A stretch of 64,000 bases of DNA from Parasponia andersonii (GCA_002914805.1 JXTB01000639.1:106442-170441); one strand, 5' to 3'; shown: positions 21,389 to 34,135, counted from the stretch's first letter. A program made the numbers and translations. Notes: a model not told the origin generated them from the letters alone.

Positions 21389-24300
21389 TCAAGCAGAACT
21401 TGGGCTGACCCCACATAGAAACAAGTCCATGCTCGTAACCCTTTCCCACCAACTCGAAGAAACCTTCTTTCCTTTACCACCACTTTGATGATCACTACTC
21501 GCAGTCTTCATCATCATCAGCTTTTGGTTGAGCTTCTTCATCTGAAAACAACCCTCCAAAATAACCTCATTTTTCTTTTTATTCTTAGCCATTTTTTTGA
21601 CGCTATTTTCCTTCTCATGATCATCATCATCTTGTTTAGTATAGAGATGCTCCATTAACTGGCCTCTCTTGGAAACTAGCAACTGCTCGTAGTACTCCTT
21701 GTTCCTCTTCTCCAACCCATATATCTGCCCTTGCAAGTCCTCAATCTTCCTACTCAGCATGCAAACCCTTTGATCATTCCTCATCATCACCATGCACCTC
21801 GCCAGCTCAGCTGTCTTCCGCTTCGCGAACATCGATTCCGACACCAAACCTCTATTCTCCTCCGCCAAATGTGCCACCCTGTACCCCAACCTCGCATTCT
21901 CATTGAGCAATATCAGCCTCTCCGACTCGAGCACCTCGAGAAGGCTCTTCTGGAGCTCGATCTTCCTCGATGACTCACTGCACCGCCTTTCCGATCGTGC
22001 GAGCTCGTCCAACATGAGCTCCACCTCCACGTTCTTCATGACAAGCTCCGAGACCAGACTGGCCTCGACGTCGCAGCTGTCATAGCTATTAGTCATCCCT
22101 AACATGGCTTTTTCATAGGATAGCGAGCTCTCGACATCAGAGTAGTCGTCGTGATCGGTCGTAGTAGCGCCATAATTCTCTTGTTGGTCGTAGAAATATT
22201 CGTTGTCGTCGATTGTGGTGGAAACTTGAGATGAGGAATGTCTACGGTGGTGGTGGTGGTGGTGGTTTTTGGAATGAGTTGATTGTGTGTAGCGGTCGGA
22301 TAGAGTAACGTATGCGTTATACAAGTCTTTGAGTAAGGCCAATAGTTGAGGCTGTTTACTGTAGTAAGACTCGGCTCGCTCTGCGAATGTTTCGCCTTTC
22401 TCCTCTTTTGGGTTCATTGCTAAATTGTTCATCCTGTCCTCCAGATCTGTCAATTAGAATGACAAAAACGAAATTGAAGAATTATAATTTTGAACTCACT
22501 TAAAAAAAAAAAAAGCATACTTTTAGTCACAACATAATAGGTCTGAAACTCCATTATATCATCACTAAAATGTCGGTGAGTATTATTGAAAAAAAAAAAA
22601 AAAAAAAAAGTCCGTAAGTAAATACGTCGACCCAAAATTCCACTTAAAAGTTACTTTCATCACAAAAATTCCGTCACGAAAAGTTTCTTACGATCATTCT
22701 ATAGAAATTAGACACTTCTTAGTTGCAAATATAGTTAACAATTTTTGTTTTGACACAAAATTTGTCTCAATATACCTCTGTGACTCAAAACTTTTGTAGT
22801 CTCAGTATAGCGTTGTGATTAGATGTGCTAAACTACACAACACTTTACGAAAAACTTTGTCACAATAATTTTCATTACTAAATTTAGTTACTTACGTTAT
22901 TGTATACACGTACATACATAGAGAAATTATATTCGTACTATCTTAATTAATGTTGAACATCAAGTTATTCGATCATCTAAGAAAAAAAAAAATTGACGAC
23001 CTAGAACTGTTATGTTAACATTGGTACTCTAAGGGCTTCAAGAAATACCATATATGAAGTTGTAACATAACGGTTAGAGTTGTGTCCACAAGAAACGGGA
23101 AAAAAAAATCAAGCAATGGAAATAAATCTTAAAGAAAAAAAATTAAGGGAGAAATAAATGGGTTTATTCTCTGTTCACTAAAAAGTTCTTCGATTTCTCC
23201 TAAGATAATTAAAGAAACTATAAACAAAAAGACACGAACCATTTTACAGCAGAATTTGTCCAAATTTTTAAAAAACAAATGAAAAAAAATTCGGTATTAC
23301 CGAATTTTACACAATCCCAGGTAAAAAAAAAATAAAAATTGCCTGGAGTTAATGACACATGATCAGAGGGGTAGAAGAAAGCAAAATGGGGAGAAATTAC
23401 AACGACAAAACACAGCAGTGGACTCCATCTAGCTAAATTAAAGTGCATATTGTACTCCTCGAGAGTCTTTCAATTCATTTACGGTGTTATACTTGATAAT
23501 TTTGCGTTTTCTGGAAAATATGTACAAATGTACAGTTTTTGGGTGGAAATGGAATACGTTGAGATCCGGAAATTATCAAAAGTGGACTTTGCCATAAAAA
23601 CTCCTACATTGATTAAAATCAGTAGCGCAAGGGAAATAGAAATTGCTAATTTTTGTTGAAAGAAACTGAACTACAAAAACAGTATTGTGAGATGAGATAT
23701 TCTCAAGGACAAGGTAAGAGTTATATATGCACCAATTTTAAAAAATGTTTTTTTTTTAATGAAAAAAATGTGGATGAGATTGTCCCTTCTCAAAATTATC
23801 GTGTTCAATTGGACTCTCGACAGCGATGCGAAAGTTCAAACTTTTAATTTAATCTTTTCTAAAAAAATACCTTAAGAAAGGGCACACTTCAACCACTCCT
23901 TGAGATAACCAATTTTGAAAAGTTAAAATTTGAAGCCTTGAAGTTTGTAATTCAGGGACAAAATATTTGCTTGGCTGTGACGTCTATATAATGTAAGATC
24001 TCCATCAAATACATCATCCACGAAATGACAAAGGGACCAATTGGCCCCCTAGAAGATGAAATGTCACTTTCCAAACAAGATTCTTTATTTTATCACTTTA
24101 AATTTTAAATTATTTGAAATGGGATTAACCTATGACGAGTTGGAAAAAGCTCATCATTCTCGGTTGGACTTAAAAAAAAAAAATTTTAAAATACCACCTA
24201 CGTATACATCACTACTTGTTATTGATACGTCCTGCTAAGTTAGTTGCTAAACATGAAAATCAGTTCTTACCAATGAAAAGTATTTTTATATTGATTGAGA

Positions 24301-25885
24301 TGAATAGCATTATTGAAGAGAAAACAAATATTGAAAAATGGTATAAAAGTGATTTAGAATGCCACTTCATTTTCACTTTTTGCCGCACAGCAGTTTAATA
24401 TTCTAGGGCCACACATTTGTATAGCAGCATTGTAGCAGTTTGTTTATTATACACAAGCCGCGACTTGTGGTAGAACGCAATTAAACGGTTATTATCCTTC
24501 TCTCAACGTTGCACTTTTGCTATTTAAAATTCCAAAAGTTAAAACAGAGTTAAAAGTAGTCGTCTTTATCTCATCCCAGAATTAAAATCTTACTGAATCA
24601 CCGATAAAGTTTCTAAAGTAAAAAATTAAAAGGGCCATTTCATCAGTAGTAAAAAAACATCTGTCGGGTTTTTTTTTTTTTTCCAAATTAAAAACAAAAA
24701 GAAACATCGTTACAAAGAAGCCAATAAATGAGCAGAAGTTTTCAAAATGCAAGAAAATGGAGTCTGGGCAATCTTTTTTTTTTTTTTAAATATATGTGTC
24801 CAGAGAGAGGGTCTCGAGGAATAAATATGGATAAACGAGCTGAGACAGAAAGGTCATTGTCACGTATACCAACAAAATCAATTGTACATAGTATACACTG
24901 CTAAGAAAAGACATCACGTTATGTAACTTATGTTCATACTTCTTCTCTTCCCATCTCAATTTCAAATTTTGAATACTATGAAAGTGCCTTCACATGAAGC
25001 GGAAATACATAAAATAAGTTCTAAAATGGAATGATAAGCCAAGCCCACATGCAGGTCACAACTCCCAACTTTGTAAACATCGAAACTTTTGAAATAATTA
25101 TGCTAATCTTTCATAAATATCAACCTTCCAAGTTAGGACTACATAATCCCTTTTAAAAATAAAAAAATAAAAAAAGCTAGTATTACATTGGTTCGACTTA
25201 AATTATGAAAAATTATCTCAACCTAACTCAAACAGTTATATTATTTAAGTTTGAGATCATATAATTCTTAGTTGATATGTGTTAAAAAAAAACATAATAA
25301 ATAAATTGTAGTGTACTACATCTTCACCAGAAATTAATAAGAATATAGGACTATTATCATGTGTGTGTAGAGATAAATTCAGTATTGTGGGAAATTGTAA
25401 TTCGAAGGTAGACAGGTCTCATCTATGTCTTCCCTTTCCGCTGCATGTTTAATAAATGAATGTACTCTCAAATTATTCAATTACTAGTCAACAATGTTCC
25501 CCCTTTACTGTATACACTACATGATTAACACTGAATGTAATGTGACATAATATCTGTGACCGTTTGATTTAAAATCATGTTCTATTATATGGTACAAAAG
25601 TTATTTATATCAGTTAATTCTAGAATTATTTACATAATATTAATGTGGTATTGACTTCCTAAACTACGTTGCTACAAAATAAAGAGAGAGAAGCAAACAT
25701 AGAATGTCACATATCATACACCAGAAAATTAAGGACTAGAATCCAATAAAGGGTCCAAGAAGAAAAGTACCGGAAAGAGTGGAAAGAAGCCAGCTTGGCT
25801 TGTTCGAGCAGGTGTTGCTGTTATAAGTAGAAAAGCTTTTTCTTGGAGGTGATCGATTTGACGCCAATGTTGCTTTTTCCATCAT
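21389..25885 (-). CDS. KIP1-like / NET-family (NAB-domain type) coiled-coil protein
   Basis: Two coding exons are joined. Exon 2 at 25771-25895 starts at ATG 25885 and encodes 38 codons (MMEKATLASNRSPPRK... KPSWLLSTLS), ending TTTCCG|GTACTT. The last exon, 22446-21389, follows TTGACAG. The split codon G|AT gives Asp, so the join reads SWLLSTLSDLEDRMNNLA. The protein is 390 residues. Together these pieces form the actin-binding-like NAB/KIP1 module, ending GETFAERAESYYSKQPQLL and LYNAYVTLSDRY. A His run, an acidic linker and long coiled coils follow (LVMKNVEVELMLDELARSE to EDLQGQIYGLEKRNKEYYEQ), then a basic tail. Known NET/KIP1-like proteins link actin and membranes or bind receptor-like kinases. 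The usual WWW opening is absent, as in the shorter kinase-interacting subgroup. The 3.3-kb intron (22447-25770) has no gene of its own that I can support. Confidence 0.85.
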
Positions 25886-25895
25886 CCTTATTTTC

Positions 25896-26870
25896 CTGCA
25901 ATCCAAACACTATAATTAATTAATCGGTGTTTTTATTTTAATTTTTATCAAGGGAAGAAAATAAAAAAAGGAAAAACATTTTTTTTAAAACCTCAAAGAG
26001 TTCAAAACAGAAGAATCTAAGAGGGCCAATTAAGTGCTGCTATGATCTTGTAAAAATTAGAAAGCATAAAATTCTCAAAAAACAAATGAGAACAATAAAT
26101 AGTATTGATTAGGATAAATTTGGTGNAAAATCTGAAATGCGTTTAAATCCACCAAGCCGTACAAGTACCATTCATCTGGTTCTTGACTCGTTCTAATAAG
26201 AATAGAAGAAGGTAGCTAAACAATAGAGACAGCTTTGCATTAAATTTGTAGAAAAGAAAAACATATAATCGCGGATCTCGAGGTAACAACATTAAATGCT
26301 ACCATAACTTAATTTATTTCAAAATGTCAGTAACAGAAAAAAATACATTTTCCTTATATAATTGTCAATCTGAACATTCAAAGCGATGCAACTATGGTGA
26401 CCCAAATCCCCATGCATGCTCTCTTTGGTTGTTTCTTCAGCTTTTCTTATTCTTTTATAATTCAAGAGAAAATAAAAACGCTTGAGAGTTGTTTGGTTGC
26501 CGAGAAAGTCTGTGAAAACTAAAAACTAGTACCTATGGACATCGCAGATCGTGTAAAAGTACCACACTCAACAAAACGTTTAAATAAATATTTCTCTAAT
26601 CATATACAATTTTATTTTATTTTTTTTTTTTTAAAATGAAGAAAAATAAACCGAGAGGGAAATGAAGCAAAATAAAGAAACAAAAAAAAAAAGTGACGAA
26701 CTGAAAAAAAAAAATTCTGGCCGTTTTGCTTTTCTTAGCTAATTAGATAAGAAAGAAAAGTTTTGCCGAGAAAATTAGAGTAAAACTTACCAAGAAAGAG
26801 AAGAAGCACCGGAAGCACAAGAAGAGAAATAGCGGGAGTGTGTGTGAATGAATCAAGTGACTAATATATA
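25896..26870 (-). promoter_or_regulatory. 5' UTR exon, leader intron and core promoter of the KIP1-like gene
   Basis: On the minus strand a leader of about 50-60 bases ends CTCTTTCTTG|GTAAGT, with exon end 26791. A leader intron of about 895 bases then runs to the acceptor GGATTGCAG before 25895. The leader has no ATG. TATATATT on the minus strand near 26860-26868 is a fitting TATA box. An undetermined base lies at 26126. Confidence 0.6.
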
Positions 26871-28740
26871 ACGAAAAGGAGTTCAATGTGGAAGACGCAA
26901 CGTATCTGGCAAGATACAGTCTCAGCTATTTATTGACTGAAATCTCCGCTGCCAACGTGGGCGTGGGACCCACCTCCTGAGGTTGACAACTCGCCCATCT
27001 ACACGTTTAGTACTGTCAGCCTATTTCTCTCTCTTTCTTTTCTCCTGTTTAAGGGATGGGTTAGATTAGAACGATAGTGTTTTTTCTTTTATTTTTTATT
27101 TTTTATTTTTTATTTTTTATTTTTTATATTTTAAATATTATTAGTATTATTATATTATTATTTTTATTTTTATTATTATTTTTAAATCTACCTTTACTAA
27201 TCTTACTTTACTTACATTGACCAAAAAATAAATAAAAAGCCTTACCTAGAAACGAGTTTTATGTTCGTCAAAAAAAAAAAAAAAAACGAGTTTTATGATC
27301 TGATACCTTTGATAAGAGGAATTAGAGGATAATATGACTCTCTCTCTGTTATCCTCTCCAACTAAATTATAAAATTACTAACATAGCTTTTTTTTTTTTT
27401 CAGCATCGTTAAGTTTTAAAGATCACAAATTTTATATGTTGTTTTAGCTAATAAATGATTTGTGTACAATGACATCTAGTGATTTAATTTCTTTATCTGA
27501 TTCTATTTATAAATTGAATTAAGGTTTCATGTTTGGTTCGACAAGGAGTTTTTTTTTTTTTGTTGGTGACCACTGGAATATTTTTCAATCTTGAAACTGA
27601 AATTTTAATAAATATTCTTTTCCCAAAATTACCTCCCAAATAAAACTCGTAAGCTTAATCACTTAGTTAAATGGGTATTGCTATATTGATTATTTAATTC
27701 ATTGATGTTTATCCTAATTTGAACTGTTTTGAATTTGATCGAATTACATATGGGTATTTATATTGAAAAATTCACAATACTTAATGCTTATCTAATAAAG
27801 GTAAACTGCAAATATTAAATGCATATCTAAAGGTAAGCTGAAAAAAAAAATACATGCTAATAATAAGGAATAATTTAAGATATTATTATTATTTTTTTGT
27901 TACTAAAATTGGTCAAAACAATTAGTTCAAGATATTAATTTTAGAAATTTTAATCTCACTTATTATTTTACAAAATCTAAACTTTAGATTTTAAATTATA
28001 AAATATTTAAATTTCAGAGTATTTTTTTTTTTTTTTTGCAATTCACCCTCTAAATAAAGAAGTTATTTTGTATTTTTAAGTCATGTCTGTTAAATATTAA
28101 AATGGATATTTTTAGAAAATTGTAGTGAAAGTCTCTTTTTGTAGTCAAAATTTATATATCTAATCTTCTTTACCGACGGTAATAATACCTTTTACCTTTT
28201 GTCTAAATTTGATTATAATCGTTAAATTTTTCCGTTAAATGCTATCTCAATTAACACATATCGTCCTCTGAGATTAATTGTAATTTTAAAAATATAAAAA
28301 AATAAAAATAAATAAAATAAAATTAGAAAAAAAGGAATAAAGAAGTTTTTAAAAAAAAAAAAAACTAATCAAGTTAAAAGTAAAAACTAAAACCCTCTTC
28401 TTCTCCACACACAATCTTTTAAATCATTCTTCTCTAAAATTTACCATTAATCTCTGCAATTGAACTATAAAATAAATAAATTTAGTATGACTTTTTAGAT
28501 CTAAAAATGATAGCTTATGAAGGAAAAAAACACACGTGATCTTCAAAATCCAAAAATAGAAATGAAAAAAAACTACCAGAATCAAAGAAACCCCGTTAGA
28601 TACAAACCCAAATCCAAGAAGCCCATGTAATATAAAAGTGTAGCCTAGCAAAAACGTGAAAGCAAAGTCTAATCTAAGCCACGACCTTCTAAGCAGGACA
28701 CAAAGCGAGTAAACCCAAAACACTAGCCTTAGTTTTCCTT
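26871..28740. other. AT-rich intergenic stretch
   Basis: No gene supported. A (T5-6A)n simple repeat runs at about 27087-27127, and several poly-T and poly-A runs follow. The ORF-like stretch at 28424-28723 has no recognisable domain and is treated as chance. Confidence 0.5.
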
Positions 28741-28815
28741 GAGATCAACCTATGGGTTTCTCTGACCGCAATTGTTGTTTCATCTTTATCTTCGTCTTGT
28801 TAGTCATACTATGCT

Positions 28816-29002
28816 ATGGCCTCATCCCGCAACCGATTGGTGAATAAAGCATTCTTTTCAGGTATTAAATCCACCATAAGATCTAATCTCAACCGCAAAC
28901 CTCCCTCTTCTTTTTCTTTCTCTTCCTCTTCCTCATGCATTCCTCTCCTGACCTTGTCTTCTTCTAACTCTAGCACTCTGTTTATGTCGTTATCAGAATT
29001 TA
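28816..29002 (+). pseudogene. 5' fragment of a small organelle-targeted protein gene, cut by a transposon
   Basis: The frame opens MASSRNRLVNKAFFSGIKS, then a Ser/Arg-rich stretch with no acidic residue (SFSFSSSSS), typical of a mitochondrial or plastid presequence. It resembles the start of the small NUCLEAR FUSION DEFECTIVE 6-like family of plants; this is recognition from memory, not a search. The coding run ends at the PIF/Harbinger border (TTA at 29000-29002). After the element, sequence resumes at 33196 and a stop comes at once in this frame, so either an intron or loss of the remainder must be assumed. Whether it was functional before the insertion is unknown. Confidence 0.45.
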
Positions 29003-29581
29003 GTAGGCTATTTCCAACCCAAAATTTTAAAAATATTGTAACTTTTACACTGATTTATAATTATTTTCACACTATCGTGAAAGGCTATCTCTAACCCAAA
29101 ACTTTAAATCTTACACTAAAAAAAAATGTTCTCTTTCTTTTCTCATTTTTTTAATTCGTAAACAAATAATATATTCCATTAACTATTTAATTATATATAT
29201 AGGTAAACTAAAACTATATTTATTAACTCAACATACATAACTAAAATTAATTGCATTTGTTATAAAAATTTATTTAAAAGAAAACATTAAATTTAATATT
29301 AAAACTTTAGAAAATATATTTAACATCACAAATCAAATTAAAAAAGTTACATTTAATATCACACTCACAACAACAAAAAAAAAAAAACAACATTAGCACA
29401 AAATACATTCATATAATTTCGTAAAATCTAGATCAATTATCATTTCATTATTTGAATTACAATATTCTTATCATAAATTCTCGATTAATGCATTCTAAAG
29501 TGCAAAATGAGCTTCTTTGTCCTTGATTTGTCTATGTCTACTAAGAAATTCTGGAAATTGAGTATTTTCATCTTTCACCAT

Positions 29582-30812
29582 TTAAACCGTTAGAGTTGGT
29601 ACTTCCCTCCAATCCTGTATTGGCGCATCGATATGTCGCTCATCTTTAATTATTATGTTGTGCATAATAATGCACGCACTCATTATATCATGTAATACAT
29701 GTTTTTTTTTTTTTCTAAAAACTTGCTGAACCTGCCACGATTGCAAATTGTGCTTGTAGAACACCAGATGTATGTTCAACGTCTTTCCTGTATGCTTCTT
29801 ATTTCGTAGCAAATAATTTATTTTTGGGTCCACGTGGATCATAAATAGTTTGTACAAGAGTATACTATTTGAGATATATACCATCAGCTAAATAATAACA
29901 CATATTATATTCTTTTCCTTAAATGACATAACAAGCAGGAGGAGTAGTGTCTTTAGCGAGGTTGGCAAAAAGATAAGAAGCCTCCAATACATTAATGTCA
30001 TTATTGGAGTTTGGCAAACTAAAATATACATGCCATATCCAAAGATCATAATCAAATACAACCTCGAGAATAATAGCTGGGTCCCTACTATGACCTGTAT
30101 ATTGACCTGCCCAAGCTATTAGATAGTTTTTCTACTTTCAGTGCATACAATCTAAACTATCCAACATTCCTGAGAAGTCGCATTTTTTACCTATTTGGGG
30201 TAGTCTGGCAACGTCATTAGCATTCGGTGATCTTAGATATCGCTCAGCAAATACCTCCACAATAGTATGACAAAATCTCTTCCAACTTTCAATTGTTATG
30301 GACTCTTCTATTTTAATGTACTTATCAGTAGCATCGGCTGGTACACCGTACGCCAACATCTGGAACATAACAGTTATCTTCTAAAAATGAGACTATCCGA
30401 GTCTACCGATCTCATCTTGTTGCTGCGCGAAGTAATTATCATGACCTTTCACAACATTATCTATTCAAATGAATAAAGTTCTAGACATTCGAAATTGTCG
30501 ACGAAACATCGCATCATTATATTGCAGGTTATCAGCTAAGTAGTCGTTGAACAAGTTTCTGTCAACTTTTTCTCGCTTACGATTGATCACCATATGAATA
30601 GGAATTGAGCTTCCATAAGTATCTTGGTCACTTTGTCGGTTGAGATAGTGAGCAATAAGGAGGTTATTGTTGATACATGAAAGTGCTTCTTGTCCTGTAT
30701 GGATCCTTCCAAGATCTTCTATACATTTTAATTCATCATCACTTTCACACTCAGAAAATAAAGATAAAGCAAAAGGTGGTGAATGAGAGGGACCTTCAAT
30801 ATTAAAATTCAT
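29582..30812 (-). pseudogene. PIF/Harbinger transposase (HARBI1-like, DDE_Tnp_4)
   Basis: It starts at MNFNIEGPSHSPPF (30812). It reads NDAMFRRQFRMSRTLFI, then in a later piece RYLRSPNANDVARL and FSGMLDSLDCMH, holding the first catalytic Asp. A frame shifted by stops follows, with the remains of DLWIWHVYFSLPNSNNDINV and a CYYLADGIY-like second Asp site near 29880. The piece at 29884-29582 includes IMHNIIIKDER and ends near 29582. Frameshifts and stops at about 30137, 30030-29890 and near 30465 disable it. The protein would cut and rejoin the element at TTA/TAA targets. Confidence 0.82.
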
Positions 30813-30884
30813 TTTTTGAAAATTGATGAGATGAATGAGTTTTCAGATATTTGATGTTTTCTTTTATAATAGTTAAGGACAATA

Positions 30885-31440
30885 TTCCAGATAAGTTGAA
30901 ATCTAGACTAATGAATCCCAATCATTAGATGAGATATACTTTAGCTCTCAATCCTACGATTTTATTATAATCTTATCTTCACTTTTTCCTATACTTTCAG
31001 ATAAGAAAATCTAGACCAATGAATCCTAACCATTAGATGAGATGCACTCTAAATCCCATCCATACAATTTTATTAGAATCCTATCCTCAACTTTTCCTAT
31101 CATATAAGATAAGAAAATCTATATCATAGAATCCTAACCATTAGATAAGATATACTTTAAATCTCAACTCTACAATTTTATCATAATCCTGTCTTCATTT
31201 TTTCCTGTACTTTCAGATAAGAAAATCTAGACTAATGAATCATGTCCATTAGATGAGATACACTCTAAATCTCAACCCTACGATTTTATCAAAATCATAT
31301 CCTCAACTTTTGCTATCATATTAGATAAGAAAATCTACACTATTTAATCCTAACCATTGGATGAAATATAGTTTAAATCTCAACCATACGATTTTATTAA
31401 ATTCCTATCTTGACTTTAACCATTTACTTTCAGATAAGAC
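30885..31440. repeat. Five ~108-bp tandem repeats between the two Harbinger genes
   Basis: GATGAGATATAC-like words recur at 30929, 31037, 31144, 31252 and 31360, spaced 107-108 bases. Each unit has AATCCTAACCATTAGATGAG, then TACGATTTTAT-like and TTTCAGATAAGAAAATCTA-like segments. The array fills the space between the divergent transposase and SANT-protein starts. Confidence 0.88.
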
Positions 31441-31583
31441 TATTTTTACTATAAATATGGATGCCACGATCTAAATCAAATACATATCTTCAAATCCCCC
31501 CCAAAAGCCATATTTGTTCAACCATACTTATTCAAAACATATAAGAAAAAGCCCTTCTATCTTCAACCATTTTAAATCTCAAG

Positions 31584-32444
31584 ATGAGTTCAAGACAACA
31601 AACTACTTCATACTCAATTGATGAAGATGTACACCTCTGTCGTGTATATCTTGATATTTCTAAAATCTGATTGTAGGTATAAATCAGACCAAGGAAAAAT
31701 TTTGGTCTCGAGCTGAGTCTGAATATAACAACTCAAGACAAACCAATATTACTCAAACCCAACCATAAAGATCTTCGTAGTCTCGAATGCAAGTTATTCT
31801 AACTGTAGTAGGCAAATTAAGGGGATGCATTCATCAAATTGAACATCTTAATTCGAGTTGTGCTTTAGAACAAGATATTGTAAGTATCATTATTTATTAT
31901 TAAATTATAAATATTATATATATCGCAAGTTTAACATTATCATTCATAACATTTTGTAGTTATATTAAGCAAACGCATTGTTAGTTGAAGATCCAAATTA
32001 CAACAAATGATTCAAATTTGAATATGTCTGACTTATACTTAAAGATATTGAAACATTGTGGATGATATTAATACCAGAGTACTAGTCCATCAAAGGCAAA
32101 ATACAAACTTTGTATCATCACAATCAGAGTCATCCATTTCTAAGTCTCCCACATCAGTAACTCCTAATTTGTCTTTATTTTCTCTTAATCTAAATGAAAG
32201 TGATGTTGGTGATACTTCAACTCAACGATCCATTGGGATAAAGAAAGCAAAATCAAAGAGGAAAAGTGAGGATGAAAGTTTTAAACTTATTGAAGGTATA
32301 AGGGAAGACAATCGACAATTTGTAAAAATTTTCAAACAGGAGAATGCTAATAGACAAGAAATTTACGAACTCCAAATGGTAAGAGTTCAAAATGAGTCAA
32401 AGCAATTGGCACTTACGAAATATCGAGAAGATAATAAATTTTAA
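31584..32444 (+). pseudogene. Harbinger ORF1: SANT/Myb-like DNA-binding protein
   Basis: It starts MSSRQQTTSYSIDEDVHLCR at 31584, as in plant PIF accessory proteins. After several stops it continues in pieces to RSIGIKKAKSKRKSEDES near 32230 and a charged coiled-coil end (LIEGIREDNRQFVKIF) finishing at 32444. The C-terminal part resembles the NAM-associated domain of this family. In known PIF/Harbinger systems this partner binds the ends and brings the transposase into the nucleus. Here it is broken by stops near 31667-31800. Confidence 0.75.
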
Positions 32445-33195
32445 TGAAAGATTTGAGTTCCATAACCGATCCAAACCTACATGAATATTTTCGAAGTGAA
32501 CAAGTAAGAATTTTAAAAAACAAAAGTCAATAACATAGCGAAGGATCTACAAATACCTCTACATCATTTGACCAATATTTTAATAATCTTGGAGGATCTA
32601 GAGACGATCTCCCAGAATACTGATTATTGTCTTACTTTATGTTGTATTTTTCCTTTATGTATTAGTGCTTTATGTTGTAATTTGCTTTATGTCGTAATTT
32701 ATATTTAAATATTGTGGTTTAATATTGTTTAAGTAGTATTATAATTTGCCTTTAAATTTACTATTCTAATTTATGTTGTTTTCTAGTGGTAATTTTTTGG
32801 ACTTTAATATTATATTTATTAATAAATGAATGTTACTTTAATATTTTAATTATTAATAAATTAATTTTACTTTAGTTTATTAATTATTTTGTGTTAAAAA
32901 TGCCAATTTAATTATTAATTGAATTAAAAAAATTTAAATGAAATCATAAAATTATTAAACAAATAATGAAAGAAAAGGATACAAAGGGAATAAAATTCAT
33001 TATCTATTATATTTAAGGGGTAGAATTGAGATTAATAAAGTTTCTAAACCAAACTTCAAATCTACAATATTACACCATATTTAGCGTTTTACTATTTCAA
33101 ACTCTAGAGTTGGTATTTAAAATTCGGTTGAAACCCTTTTTGATCTTCATTTTAGTGCAAAACTGTATTTTATAGTTCAGTTGGAATTGCTCTTA

Positions 33196-33739
33196 TCATC
33201 TAGGTCACTTCAATTTTGGGTCTCTTTAATAAATAAATAAAACGTAAATTTATTTGATTGATAGTAGTTTTTCTGAATTAGTTTTACTTAATTAGGTTTT
33301 TATTGTTTACTCAATCAGTATTTTATTTTTTTAACTTCTTTTTTTTCTGATTTTATTTCATTTATTTTTATTTTTTTTAATTTTTAAGAATTTTTGTTAT
33401 TTTTAAAAATGACTTAATATTTCAGAGAGTAACACGTGTTCTCGAAAATTGTACTAAACAAAAAAATATAACGGTTGTAACAAAATTTGGACAGAAAGTA
33501 TTATTATCGCAAAAAAAAAAAAAAATTTGGGTATATAAGTGTAAATTTCAACTAAAAATATGGATTTTCACTGCAATTTTCAACTTTTTTTTTTCAAATT
33601 TCATTTTATTAATTAGATGACTTTGTTATTCTTTTTTTTTTTTTAATTTTTTTACTAGACTATTTATAACACAGCCGAGAGAGGCTGGTCCCACCTACAT
33701 TGCATTATATATTTTATTCTTCCATTTTGATAAATCAAC
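33196..33739. other. AT-rich stretch right of the Harbinger element
   Basis: Nothing coding is supported. Long T runs occur at 33338-33380 and 33580-33650. Confidence 0.4.
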
Positions 33740-34135
33740 TCGTTACTGGATGATTGAACGGGTTTGCCATAATGCTCAAACTATAGCGAATGCATCTATC
33801 GTCATTGATGCATAAATAAAGATACCAATTAGTAGTAATTGAATTCCTTCTATGATTCTGCATGAGAAACCAGTACGAATATGCCATATTTGTCCAATTG
33901 AACAATGAGCTAGAGGTTCCTTGACTTTCGTTTGGGCAATGGCGGCCAGTGCTCTTAAGATCATAAAAAGCAATGTTGCAGAAAAAAGAATATTTGTTGC
34001 AACGTAGCTCCATAGGAACCATAAATAGAAACATATGAAATATTAACAGAAATAAATATTTTGGGCACAATAGAAAGGAACGTTGTAACTGGGGTGGGTA
34101 ACCCTCATAGATATCAGGTACCCATATATAGAGTC
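33740..34135 (-). pseudogene. nad2: Nuclear copy of part of mitochondrial nad2 (NUMT)
   Basis: Read on the minus strand with two or more frame changes, this matches an internal exon of NADH dehydrogenase subunit 2. Visible pieces are a WVPDIYEG-like segment near 34120, FLSIVPKI near 34080, YGSYGATLQQIFFFC near 34010, RALAAIAQTKVKEPLAHCS near 33930, and EGIQLLLIGIFIYASMTIDA near 33830. AFAIV then ends in a stop. The combination SYGATLQQIFF and AQTKVKRxLAxSSIG is specific to mitochondrial nad2, not plastid ndhB. It is a transferred organelle fragment, not a working gene. Confidence 0.78.

Larger units (their letters stand above)
29003..33192. mobile_element. PIF/Harbinger-type DNA transposon, decayed
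   Basis: The left end reads GTAGGCTATTTCCAACCC. The right end, reverse-complemented, reads GAGCAATTCCAACTGAAC. Both are flanked by TTA (29000-29002 and 33193-33195), the usual Harbinger target. It carries the two expected genes: a DDE transposase on the minus strand and a SANT/Myb-like protein on the plus strand, diverging from a central tandem-repeat region. The termini are imperfect, so the borders are moderately certain. Confidence 0.75.

Noticed and set aside
23218-24398. Several 60-80 residue ORFs inside the KIP1-like intron
   Set aside because: They are AT-rich, low-complexity and without any motif, and lie within a spliced intron of the minus-strand gene.
28424-28723. 99-residue hydrophobic minus-strand ORF
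   Set aside because: Composition reflects the AT-rich background, with no domain, leader or splice signals.
30885-31440. CRISPR-like array
   Set aside because: The units are contiguous 108-bp tandem copies without unique spacers, in a plant transposon.
33776-33973. Plastid ndhB fragment
   Set aside because: AQTKVK and IGIFIYASMTIDAFAIV could suggest either organelle, but the upstream YGSYGATLQQIFF and FLSIxPKI segments fit mitochondrial nad2.
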